Shown piece after piece: positions 56,101 through 64,000 of a stretch of DNA of 64,000 nucleotides. Position 1 is the first letter of the stretch, and each line of letters begins with the position of its first letter. Source of the stretch: Aplysia californica (lineage: Eukaryota; Mollusca; Gastropoda; Aplysiida; Aplysiidae); NCBI RefSeq assembly GCF_000002075.1, contig NW_004797534.1:126847-190846 (forward strand). Direction: 5' to 3'. The notes below the pieces were generated by a model. The model was given only the letters and a program-made list of their open reading frames with translations. It had not been told where the DNA came from and made no database searches. The position numbers were made by a program, and so were the translations under genes.

Positions 56101-59100
56101 ATGCATTTGAACGGTCGGACGGACGGACGGGGAGCGACTCCTTCCATTGCATACTACCTACACCCCCCATCCCCCCCCCAAAAAAATCACCCTTCTGCCC
56201 CACATTGTAGCTAGGCGTTCATGGCAGAAATTTCTGTGCCCCATCCACCACCAAAAAAAAAAGGCCTTTGGGAATTCTTTAAACTTCGCCTTCGAGATAA
56301 TTGGAACGTAGGCTACACAGTGTGCCCACCAAAAGTTGAAAGGTTACACACATAGATCTAGTACGACGTCACCAGCTTCTCTCACTCCCTGTGGCACCGC
56401 TAGCTGCTTGAAACACTAGGCCTACGCCTAATTAACAAACAATAGGCGACGGGCCTAACTTCGCGTCGAGTATCTTGTCTGCTAGAGTTCGTCCGTTCGG
56501 CCACCCGCTCAGTGAATAAAATTGTGGAACGGACCAAAGAAACTAACCGACTTGAGACTTGAGGTCCGCAGTCCACTCACTGAGCGAGTAAAATTGTGGA
56601 GTAGACCGAAAAAACAAACTATCTTGAGGTTCGCAGTCCGCTCGCATAGCCATCCGTTACCCACTCGCTCTGACTGAGTCCGCGAGTAACGAAACCCGTC
56701 CATCCGCTCGCCCCAACTCTACTGGATAAGTGCACCTGAACTAAGATCAAACATCAATGATGTACTCCCAATGCAAGGAGCTCAACACCAAGATGACTAG
56801 TTCCCCTGTCCCTCCCCCTATCTTCACTCTCGGGAAAACATTACTAAAAAAATTATATTTTCTTATCGTAAAAAGTTGGACAAAGAACTTACCCGTTCAA
56901 CTGCTGGGACAAACTTGGTGTCACCAAAAGATTTGTAGTTTCCCATGTTGCAGTAGAATGCAGCAGCGTAGATGAAAAAAGCCTGTGGAAGTAAATATCA
57001 CATGTATTATACATAACGTACCATTATTAAAACATACATGATATATATATATACTCTTACAGAGTCTGTAAAAAGTTTCAGATATACGGGAAAACTTGTC
57101 TCTGTTTTAAAGAACAAAAACATTGTTCATTAGAAATTTTACATAACCAGTATACAAGCCAACATTAAAAAGATCAAAGCTAGATATATATATATATATA
57201 TATATATATACCATATATATCTGTACCAACCTTACAAACAAATTTTTAAAGCATCAGAGCACAAGTCATTGAAACAAGAAATAACAGGTTTCGCCTTTTG
57301 CTAGTATACCAAAAGACATCACTGTAACATAAAGCATTATACCTGGACATCTTCATCTGAGAAGCCCACACTCTTAGCTAGTTCAGACACTTCAGCTGGA
57401 CTTTGACTCCTGAACAACTTTTGCAACAAGACAAATATCCCTGGCGATTCGGGAGATGTCTGTAAATAAAATAGAGAACAATTAAGGGTTGTAGACGAAC
57501 ATAGATAATCATTTCCAATGACAGTGAGAGCAAGGTCTGATCTGATTATACAGCTTTCGACGAAAGGATTACCATCAACAAATGGCAAAATATACAGTTT
57601 TTCAAGTGAAAGGGGGCACTATAAATAAAAGTTTGCTGTTGGTACAATTATTGTTACTAAAGTTATTATTTTGCCAGAATATTTCCATTGAGGACTACAC
57701 CCTCTCACAGTTCATACCACAGAACAGTAGAATTATTTCTAACACTTCACACAAAGACTCTCTCAACATCAAATCGTATATAATGTACTAAATCAACCAT
57801 AACAAGAATCATAACTTGCACCATCTAAAATTAGTCTCTATTGCAATTTTCATGAACAGCACTACATCCACAAAATTTTGGCTTTGTGTAGCTAATTAAC
57901 TCTCAGCAGTTCATGCAGTATTATAACGTATAAAAATATATACGATGGCTGGTGCAAGTTGTATTTCGCCTATAAAATACATTTATTATTTACTTTTATA
58001 AAGAAAGATTTTGTAAAGTACTTTTGTCAAATAAAAATGACTAAATAGGCTAAAAAATATAAAATAGGTATTAAAATTGATGGTTTTATTATAAAATTCT
58101 CGCTCTGAAATGTCCTGCTTCAAGGGCAGTTACCGAGAATTTGTAGAATGCACAAGAACGGCCTTTAGTTCTTTACTTTTTCAACAGAATGAGGTGTCTT
58201 TTACACATTACATGCAGAATTTAATGTACTTTCTCATCAAATTAGTGTAAACTCTAAATTGTAAATTTTTTTTTCTTCTTTATGATTGCTGGGGCAGTCT
58301 GATTTCTGCCTCTATTTTTAGTTACACGAAAAATATGTCACACCTCAAGAAAGCTTGACAACTACGAAATCTATTGGCTAGGTCTGAAAGACTATCTAAT
58401 TCCCTTTCTATTGGTATGTGCTATGTCTATCTGGAACAGATAGATTATTGCAGGAGGCTTGAGAGAAAAAAGTCATGATAAGAAATTTCCAGATTCAAGG
58501 GCAATAACTAGGAATTGTAGGATGTACTAGAATGGCTCTCATTTCTTTATTTTCCAACAGAATGGTGTATCTTTGACACATAATACGCAGAATTCTATAA
58601 ATAAATCATTGATGGTCAAGGCCAAGGTTTTCAATAAAATATTGTAAACTCTAAATTCTCAAACACTTTTTCTCCTTCTTTGTGACTGTTTGAAAAGTGT
58701 GATTTCTGTTTTTGTTTCTATTTTTAGTAACAATTTAAAAAATGTCCAACTTCAAGACAGCTTGACAAAAAATGAAATCTACTGGTTAGGTCTGAAAGAC
58801 CATCCAATTCCTTTTCCATTGATATACAATACGTCTATCTGGAGTAGATAGATTATTGCATGAGGCTTGAAGGTATGGAGGACCTCTGAAACATAAATGA
58901 AAAAGCCAAAATAGGTAAAAACTGTGGGTAGTTTTAAAGCTGCAAATACACAATGTAGAATCAAAATTTTTCTTTCAAAAGTTCTTTGAGTCATTTATCC
59001 AAACTCAAGTCTAATTCACTACTGTTCTAGAGTGGTAATTTCATTTGTGGTTTATTAGTACTTTTCTTCCTTTGCCTTAATTCTTTTAACTGGCATTAGT

Positions 59101-59389
59101 GACCACAGTGATTATTCACTCATCCTGGAGATTTCAATTTTCAACTCACACCCCTCCTCCACACAATAAACTAAGAGAATACTTTGAAAAAACTATTCAT
59201 TTTACTCCCGCATAATTCAGTTCTCACCTGAAGCAAGACAATAAGGCCACCTTTGAAACTTGCTTGAGCCAAGTGATGAGAGTAAAGTCTTTCCCGCTGG
59301 GACAGCCCTTCAAAGGCTTCGGAGCAGTTCAAAAGAGCTACTTCTGTCTCATTTGGGATGAGATATTGCGAATTTGGCTGGGCAGCCAT
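35293..59389 (-). CDS. DPP3: DPP3, dipeptidyl peptidase III (complete, 18 coding exons)
   Basis: Cytosolic zinc exopeptidase of family M49 that removes dipeptides from the N-termini of short peptides. Exons in coding order: 59389-59228, 57459-57343, 56982-56893, 55386-55249, 54403-54329, 53770-53677, 53337-53186, 52412-52282, 50185-50127, 49709-49515, 49165-49059, 48288-48196, 46817-46755, 46105-45981, 40480-40360, 39230-39051, 38509-38347, 35432-35293. All have GT/AG borders and the phases agree, giving 734 residues plus stop (human DPP3 has 737). Landmarks: [17 protein letters not shown] start; [65 protein letters not shown] at 458-463; EECRAE at 515-520; [26 protein letters not shown]. The start follows homology; an in-frame ATG 21 bases upstream would add seven residues unlike the family. 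The gene has no visible lesion. Confidence 0.97.
36186..36417. mobile_element. TTAA-flanked piggyBac-like MITE, copy 2 (inverted)
   Basis: The right end CGTACGGATAGGG-TTAA is intact and the left end has drifted (TTAA-CCCCATCCTGAGG). The interior is the reverse complement of copy 1 (TCTCAAAAAATCATTTTGAC, GCAAAGCGTATGGATCGG). It lies in DPP3 intron 17. Confidence 0.85.
36561..37005. mobile_element. Long-TIR foldback MITE, copy 3
   Basis: Left ATGTGTGAGGCATCGTGATG then AAATCAGGCGCTCGTCAAAA. Right inverse ATGTGTCATGACGTGGAATT then AAGAGCTCGTCAATTTTG. Same family as 31.75 and 48.41 kb. DPP3 intron 17. Confidence 0.7.
37310..38155 (-). mobile_element. LINE relic with RNase H domain and C-terminal tail
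   Basis: The minus-strand frame from about 38150 to 37569 contains a full RNase H domain: [46 protein letters not shown] and [20 protein letters not shown] hold the D-E-D-D type active site. A one-base shift after LSRQLI moves to [15 protein letters not shown]..., [20 protein letters not shown] and [12 protein letters not shown]. An RNase H after the RT is typical of I-clade and related LINEs. RT and endonuclease are absent, so it is strongly 5'-truncated. DPP3 intron 17. Confidence 0.88.
39232..40359. other. DPP3 intron 15, no gene recognised
   Basis: Contains a 97-codon plus-strand frame from 39726 ([16 protein letters not shown]..., Pro/Thr-rich in the middle) that I do not recognise. It has no splice or repeat context that supports a gene. 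Confidence 0.4.
41055..41112. repeat. (GT)n microsatellite inside the Harbinger element
   Basis: An uninterrupted GT run of almost 30 units just before the MADF start codon. Confidence 0.97.
41128..44611 (+). pseudogene. Harbinger MADF-BESS DNA-binding protein gene (spliced, decayed)
   Basis: Apparent exons: 41128-41274 ([20 protein letters not shown], then [15 protein letters not shown], start of a MADF domain); about 41774-41896 ([20 protein letters not shown], end of MADF); about 43233-43326 (acidic [15 protein letters not shown]); about 44362-44611 ([16 protein letters not shown], then [20 protein letters not shown] and [12 protein letters not shown], a BESS-like motif). Lesions: a small shift near 41255 and a TGA at 44411 after HHDDW. 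MADF and BESS proteins in Harbinger elements bind DNA or deliver the nuclease (family knowledge). Confidence 0.75.
43600..45235 (-). pseudogene. Harbinger HARBI1-type DDE nuclease gene (decayed)
   Basis: The N-terminal exon from 45223 reads [20 protein letters not shown]...RPVICLR before a GTGAGTG donor. After an intron, from about 44237, come [58 protein letters not shown] and [14 protein letters not shown]; then [29 protein letters not shown] and [16 protein letters not shown]. The three acidic positions (LDNK, VDAN, DEAF) of the DDE triad are all readable but in different frames. Several stops and shifts make it inactive as it stands. Confidence 0.85.
45981..46105 (-). CDS. DPP3: DPP3 exon 14 with the EECRAE zinc ligand
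   Basis: Encodes [20 protein letters not shown] followed by [16 protein letters not shown]. The second glutamate of EEC is the third zinc ligand in the family (Glu508 in human). The exon ends in phase 2 (TTG GA) and is completed by exon 15 across a 5.5-kb intron that contains the Harbinger transposon. Confidence 0.95.
46885..47235 (+). mobile_element. SINE (family B), 5'-truncated copy
   Basis: Matches 8715-9050 (GTGCTACTGACTGAAGTTAT, CGGGGTGCCTTGATAGTCGA, AGGCTAGAGAGGTGAGCAGA). The head and the 3' stem-loop are missing; it ends at TACCCCTTAC and an A run. DPP3 intron 12. Confidence 0.8.
48196..48288 (-). CDS. DPP3: DPP3 exon 12 with the HELLGH zinc motif
   Basis: Encodes 31 residues, including [20 protein letters not shown]. 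In HELLGH the two histidines bind zinc and the glutamate is the catalytic base (M49 family knowledge). All key residues are present, so the enzyme should be active. Confidence 0.96.
48411..48852. mobile_element. Long-TIR foldback MITE, copy 4
   Basis: CAGCGTGGTGGAATCAGGCT followed by CTCGTCA occurs at both ends in opposite orientation, the best-preserved TIRs of this family. DPP3 intron 12. Confidence 0.8.
50346..50879 (+). mobile_element. SINE (family A), full length with 11-bp target duplication
   Basis: The tRNA-like head GGGGCTCTCGTGGCCTAGAG has a B box GGTTCGAATCC. The body includes GTCTAAAATCGATAAGAGTA, and the tail stem-loop ends GCCGTAAAACAC, followed by AAACAAACAAACAAAC. AACTATGCTGA flanks both sides (50335-50345 and 50877-50887). 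DPP3 intron 8. The head is not a tRNA gene: its 3' side runs straight into the SINE body. Confidence 0.93.
51277..51972. mobile_element. Foldback element with homopolymer G/C ends
   Basis: Begins with ten G then CTACACCTGG; ends TGTAGCC and a 27-base C run. GGGGGGCTACA is thus an inverted terminal repeat. The interior is non-coding and AT-rich. DPP3 intron 8. Confidence 0.5.
52830..52960 (-). repeat. Family C retroelement tail fragment, minus strand
   Basis: Minus-strand GGCACTTATATGACCTTATT, then TTGCAAGTGCTGCAGAACAC, with a short body (ATCTCCCCTCCTTCTTTTTT). DPP3 intron 7. Confidence 0.7.
55929..56721. mobile_element. hAT-like MITE, 793 bp, perfect 8-bp target duplication
   Basis: TAGAGTTGGGTCGCGC at the left end and the inverse TAGAGTTGGGGCGAGC at the right end. 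CTGGATAA flanks both sides (55921-55928 and 56722-56729). An 8-bp duplication with a TAGRG-type end fits hAT. It is GC-rich inside with GAGCGAGCGGACGG words. DPP3 intron 3. Confidence 0.85.
57183..57212. repeat. (TA)n tract in DPP3 intron 2
   Basis: TATATATATATATATATATA-type run of about 28 bases. Confidence 0.92.
58085..58875. repeat. Diverged tandem duplication, about 390-bp unit x 2
   Basis: 58085-58460 and 58475-58875 align in the same direction: AGAATTTGTAGAATGCACAA with AGGAATTGTAGGATGTACTA; TTGGCTAGGTCTGAAAGACT with CTGGTTAGGTCTGAAAGACC; AGATAGATTATTGCAGGAGG with AGATAGATTATTGCATGAGG. DPP3 intron 1. No coding potential. Confidence 0.8.
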
Positions 59390-59425
59390 TGTGCTTCCCG
59401 TATGAATCACTAATCAGTGCTTTCT
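59387..59425 (-). promoter_or_regulatory. DPP3 start codon with short 5' UTR after a probable splice acceptor
   Basis: On the minus strand TTTTGTTTTGCCAG precedes AGAAAGCACTG..., 36 bases before the ATG. This looks like an acceptor (new exon from 59425 downward), so a noncoding first exon and the promoter probably lie at higher coordinates, not located. Confidence 0.4.
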
Positions 59426-60249
59426 CTGGCAAAACAAAACCACTGCAATAGAACAAGCACAGTCAGTCAATAGTAAATCAAATAAAAAGAAGGCACCAAA
59501 TCCAAAACCCGAAATATCAATTATAAATAAAATGATGGTACGGGGAGAGAGTAAGTGTAAAGTAAGTGAGTAAACTGAGTTGTAAGTAAATGATATGTTA
59601 ACAAAATTGGAGAAAGCAAACATTACTTCAGGTAAAATTTGGTGTGGTAAAGGTTGGCACAGAAATTGATAAAAAGAATCAAGAAATGAAATAGAACTAC
59701 TGTAATGTGAAACCTCAGTGTGAAGAGCAATCGTATTTTGTTGTTATTTAAGTATTTCAAGAGTAGAAAATCTTGAAAATTCAATTCCCGTCAGAAACCT
59801 GAGGACAAAACACAACTGCTTTGTTGGTTGCTGCCATCATATAAATTGTAAACAAAGATATGTGGATGAGTTATCAAATGATAGCCTAGAGGGGGGAAGG
59901 TAGGGTATGCATTCATTATCAGTGACAAGGGTGCTTCAAGAATATTTACGGCTCAAGAAGCTCCTAGCTCAGTAGATACCCCACAATACCCCACACTTTG
60001 ACATGGAAAGTAATGTAAGGGTGCAATGGTGCATGGTTAGAACATGCCACCAAGCTCAAAAATACCCATGCCATGAGGATTGAGACTGGTGCCCAAAATA
60101 TCATATGTAATAAAATGGCACTTTCACTTCAAAGACCCTTCCTTACTCTTGAAAACCGCAGGATAAAATAAGTCACACTGGAAGGTTTCTGCATTACGTT
60201 CTTCAGCACAAACTTGAAACGAAGAGTTTGATATTTCCATGCCACACGA

Positions 60250-60312
60250 AGAGAAAGAAACCATAAGTATAGAGAAAGAAACCATAAGTATAGAGAAAGA
60301 AACCATAAGTAT
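60250..60312. repeat. Perfect 21-bp tandem repeat x 3
   Basis: AGAGAAAGAAACCATAAGTA plus T, three exact copies, upstream of the DPP3 coding start. Confidence 0.95.
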
Positions 60313-60591
60313 GCTTAATCACAATACTTATTTCCCCCATCATGGAAAATAACAAAACCATTCTCAAAAAGGTACAAGAGGGATTGAAATGATGTTTAAA
60401 GTCCTTGCCCACACAACAGTCAAAACGAGGCGCTTTTTAACACTTTGTGGTGCAGTCACTTGGCGCAATAATGCAAGAAGTCTAAAAATTAACAACAATC
60501 ACCCACTGGCATTGGTACTTTTGCCTGACTTCCTAGCTGAAACAGACCTCTGTTTCCTCCAAATAAAAAAACATCTGGCACAGTTCAATTC

Positions 60592-61065
60592 ACATGAAGC
60601 TGCAGCGAGCACCTAGCACACCTCTGTGATCGGCCCAACCCAAATATAGATGACGAATTTGTCATCTATTTTGTCGTCTTCCGGGGTTTCCACCAAGACT
60701 CTTTTTGGGTTTCCCTCGCAAGTAACTGTTGACTAGATCTCGTCGTGTTGGGTTTTTTTTCGGTGTATTAATTCATGTTATCTTTTATAAACAATCTTAG
60801 CAATTCTCATTCCATAAATTCACCTTCTCCTCACACACACACAAACACACATTTAAGTGAATGCACACACACACAGCCCAAGCAGTCTGCGATGAAACCT
60901 AGTGACATAGCCCATCACGCGGTAAGCAGGCCAGGCCTGCCACAGTGAGATCTAGTCAACTGGCGAGAGAAGCCCCTGAAGAAGACAAAAATAGATGGCG
61001 GAAATATATCATCTATATTTGGGCCAATCACAGAGGTGTGCTAGGTGCTCGCTGCCGCTTCATGT
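60592..61065. mobile_element. Mutator-like MITE, 474 bp, long TIRs, 9-bp target duplication
   Basis: ACATGAAGCTGCAGCGAGCA and following bases (CCTAGCACACCTCTGTGAT) recur inverted at the right end with two mismatches. GTTCAATTC flanks both sides exactly (60583-60591 and 61066-61074). Long TIRs with a 9-bp duplication point to Mutator-like elements. Confidence 0.8.
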
Positions 61066-61395
61066 GTTCAATTCTACCGTGAGAAAAGCATTCAGCTCAG
61101 CAATACAACAGTCAAGTCACCTGAATCTCAAGTCTACGGGATAATCCGATTTTGGCCACAACGACTAAGCTACCACCCTACTATTCTACAATCCTCCAAT
61201 CCCACACCTACCCCTAACCCATATAAAGTAAATGTTGATATTTCATTACTCTTGGGGCCAAAACAGATGGTACTAGTTAAATTACTAATTTAAGATTAAA
61301 TTCAAAGTTTCGAGTGTAGTGGTACAGCCGTAGTAATGGAAGTGAAGGCAGGTTTAGGAGGAAATCTCGAGAAACAGCAATTGCAAAACTGACAT

Positions 61396-62102
61396 GCGAC
61401 TAAACGTAGAAGGACGCACCTGCCTGATCGGCTGCTAATTTTAGTAATGTGATGTCATCACATCCTCAGGTACCCACAGACTATTTTTAGAAGGCCATGG
61501 AGACAAAGATTCTCTACTAAAATCTTTGGTGGAGATACCGCGTGTAACGACATGTTGGGTCAGTGGCTGGACGTATTAAATCTGTATCGATGTGTTTTGC
61601 ATATGTGTTTAAATTTCACACTTGTGGCTAACTCCATCAGTCATGCTCTGATTGGTTAGTTTCCAGTAGATCTATGTCAAATAACATTTCGAAATTCCTA
61701 TTGGCATGATGGAAGATCGCTTTTAGATCGTTGATGCTCAGAACAGTAAGAACGCTGATTCTTGAAATTGAAACACGGTAAACGCAAAGACAATAAAGCG
61801 CGCAAAAATTGCTGTAAAGACACCAGAAGATTACCTCTCCCCTCCCCCGATAAACAATGCGCAGAAGAGATTAAGCAGTAGCATGATCGGAGCACCGCAT
61901 CTTATCACTTCGGTATTCCTGGAAAAACATCGCACCACAGCGTTGGGCCATCGAAGATCGCGTAGTAGAGAATCTTTGGTGCCATGCGATTGGGTATTGA
62001 TAGATGTAGTCACGTGATCGGAGGGGTATTATCCCGGTCTGACATCACACAAGATGGCCGCCTTGCCAAAAAATAGTTTGCGTCATTAGAACGTTTAGTT
62101 GC
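61396..62102. mobile_element. 0.7-kb foldback MITE, copy 2
   Basis: Termini GCGACTAAACGTAGAAGGAC and inverse GCAACTAAACGTTCTAATGA. The interior matches 13516-14244. It contains CACAAGATGGCCGCC near its right end. Confidence 0.7.
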
Positions 62103-62317
62103 AGGTGCAAAAGTGTGCATGTTACAGTAGAAGACTGAGAGATTTGTTTTTTTGTTTGTTTGTGGGGGGGGGTTTTTTAATAGACTGTTTCCTTTTGTAC
62201 CTTGACTGATAAGTATTCAGGAGAAATACTCTGTGTGGGGGGAAGGTAGGGGAGGTTGGTTTTTTTTTATATGTGGAAATTCATGTTGCGAGAAGTTTCA
62301 GTTTTGATTTCGTTTTT

Positions 62318-62965
62318 GCAAGTGGCTATTCTCCGGCGTCGCGCCGGTCAATAGATCGGAAGCTATTCTCCGGCGTCATTACTAGGCCTAGTACTAGTAA
62401 GTCTACCTTTCATTATTATATTTTATCTTTGGTAATTGTCTAACACAACTTAATTCTTTTATTTCCATCATCCATTTGCTTATTTTTAAATATTGATTCT
62501 GTGTCTAAAATCCTGTCTAATATAGCTTGTTGTTTAACTTTTATTTCTTTTTGTTGTAATTTTCGATCATCTTAACTGATATGTCGCGACTTCAGTACTT
62601 TCTTGTCGTATCTTCATTTTTGTAAACAGTAAAAATGTGACTCCTTCTTACATACTCACTCTTTGTTATGAACTCGCGTCAATATAGTTGTGAACACGTT
62701 TCTTCTAGCACCCAACATAATTCTAAATTGGAGGAATTGGGGCAGTTTGTCACGCCGTCACGGTGTCTGAAAACCTATCGTCTGTAGTATCAATGGAAGT
62801 GGCACGAAGTGGTAAAGTTCTGGGAATTTTTTTCCAAGACAAACAGATGAGAGAGGTATTTACAAATCTGCACCGACAAATTATTAGTAATAGACTGGAG
62901 GCGCGACGCCGGAGAATAGCTTCTTGATCTATTGACCGGCGCGACGCAGGAGAATAGCCACTTGC
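62318..62965. mobile_element. Mutator-like MITE, 648 bp, about 58-bp TIRs, 9-bp target duplication
   Basis: GCAAGTGGCTATTCTCCGGC at the left and GCAAGTGGCTATTCTCCTGC (inverse of the right end). Each arm contains GTCGCGCCGGTCAATAGATC and a second GCTATTCTCCGGCGTC. TTCGTTTTT flanks both sides (62309-62317 and 62966-62974); the duplication is low-complexity but in register. Confidence 0.75.
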
Positions 62966-62984
62966 TTCGTTTTTTTATTGAAAA

Positions 62985-63080
62985 GTAAATAATCTAGATT
63001 CTAGAGAGATTTAGACATAGATCTAGATGATTCTAGATCTAGATCTAATCTACATCTAGATCTCTAGACTCTAGATTTAC
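62985..63080. repeat. AGATCTAGATCT palindromic cluster
   Basis: Repeated TCTAGATC and AGATCTAGA words packed into less than 100 bases. Isolated copies occur at about 12160, 13670-13735, 14860, 20900, 34095 and 63980. Confidence 0.8.
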
Positions 63081-63566
63081 TCTTTTTGTTTGTTGTCGTG
63101 TAGTCACTGTAGACTGTAGACTATTTTCTACGTTGTAGAATCTAATTCAGAAATCTAGTGTGTAGTGTAGCAGCCGGTGAAAGCCGGCTTCTGCTCCTTT
63201 AAACAGAAACAAATTCTCACCACTGAATTCATCCACAAAAGCCGAATCTGTTGAGAGTATTTCCACAATCACAAAATTCGTGCTGTTCTTTTTTTGTTTT
63301 TTAAAGGTCTCAGAAACTTGAGTCTATAGATTCTAGAATTTAGTAACCTGAACCAACAAATTCTTTCACGTCGCTGTCGTAGTTATGCCAGTCTTCACTT
63401 GAACTTGTAGATCAAAATCTGATCAACTCCTTCTATGTATCATGTATAATGTATTGTCATAAACAAATGCCATTACTATAAACACTTTAAACAAAAGGAA
63501 ATAAATCAGCATCCCACCCAATGCCATTCAATTATACCCTGTCTCAAAGACCACCGTTTTCTACCT

Positions 63567-63817
63567 ATGCCAACTGTTAGGGCTGTTAAGGACAACTGTT
63601 TGAGTTTTACTGAGGTGTGGCCAAAAGGGCATTTGGTGATTCGCGGATGTTTTCAACTGCGGTACATACAATCCAAATCACGACACAATATTCACTGCAC
63701 AACAAACAAACAGGCACAACAGTCACAGTCACAGTGTCGTCTCTTGGCCTTGTCACAAGGAAGGAAATTATTAACTTATATTGAGGGCTGCAGGCTGTGC
63801 AGGGCAATCGACTTCAG
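63567..63817 (+). other. Weak candidate 5' exon ending in a strong donor
   Basis: An 84-codon open frame runs through a GTGAGT donor at 63818, starting MPTVRAVKDNCLSFTEVWPK. The protein is not recognised and no conserved motif is seen. It could be a noncoding first exon of a gene to the right, or chance. Confidence 0.2.
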
Positions 63818-64000
63818 GTGAGTGGGTGGTAAGATTGAAGAATACCGGACCAGCGGACTGACAACTTTGCCTATGACCCTATGACATCTCAACCTTAGCC
63901 TTAATTTAATATTTTGTTTGCAGTTTTTAGGTTTGATATCTTAGCTTAGCTCACCGCGAATCAAACGTATAGATCAAGATCTAGATGTAGGTCAGGCTCA

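Larger units (their letters stand above)
62975..64000. other. Right edge of the window, no gene recognised
   Basis: Holds the AGATCTAGATCT cluster and the weak exon candidate at 63.6-63.8 kb. A DPP3 promoter could lie anywhere from 59.5 kb rightward; no TATA or CpG pattern allowed a call. Confidence 0.4.

Noticed and set aside
60250-60312. CRISPR-like short repeats
   Set aside because: Three 21-bp units with no spacers, a plain tandem repeat in a eukaryotic genome.

Overview
The window looks like intron-rich, repeat-dense nuclear DNA of an invertebrate animal, most likely a mollusc and probably a gastropod. The evidence is two clear animal genes with many short exons, several tRNA-derived SINE families, a large number of short inverted-repeat (MITE-type) elements, and repeated AGATCTAGATCT motifs. 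The gastropod placement is inference. There is no bacterial or organellar signature, and no retrovirus, LTR element or Polinton was recognised.

Left third (+ strand): two tandem genes for ECH1, the delta(3,5)-delta(2,4)-dienoyl-CoA isomerase of mitochondria and peroxisomes. Only the last two exons of the upstream paralog are in the window (1374-2515). The second copy is complete: eight coding exons between 10687 and 29347 join in frame into a 316-residue protein with a mitochondrial-type N-terminus, the Asp/Glu/Asp active site and a C-terminal SKL peroxisomal signal. The main discovery candidate is here. Coding exon 4 exists in two versions of identical length (125 nt) and phase, 4a at 23163-23287 and 4b at 24031-24155. 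Including both, or skipping both, gives a prompt stop codon, so they behave as mutually exclusive exons that would swap 42 residues next to the active site.

Right half (- strand): a complete DPP3 (dipeptidyl peptidase III, family M49) gene, 18 coding exons from 59389 down to 35293, encoding 734 residues with intact HELLGH and EECRAE zinc-site motifs. ECH1 and DPP3 are convergent, with about 5.9 kb between their stop codons.

Most of the remainder is mobile DNA in introns and flanks: a two-gene PIF/Harbinger transposon in DPP3 intron 14; a 2.7-kb transposon with 26-bp terminal inverted repeats (TIRs) in ECH1 intron 2; LINE relics; at least three SINE or LINE-tail families sharing one 3' stem-loop; and MITEs of pogo-like (TA), TTAA-flanked, hAT-like (8-bp target duplication) and Mutator-like (9-bp target duplication) type. 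The first 280 bases are the 3' half of one such foldback element. The right-hand 4.5 kb, upstream of the DPP3 start, holds only repeats and one weak exon candidate.
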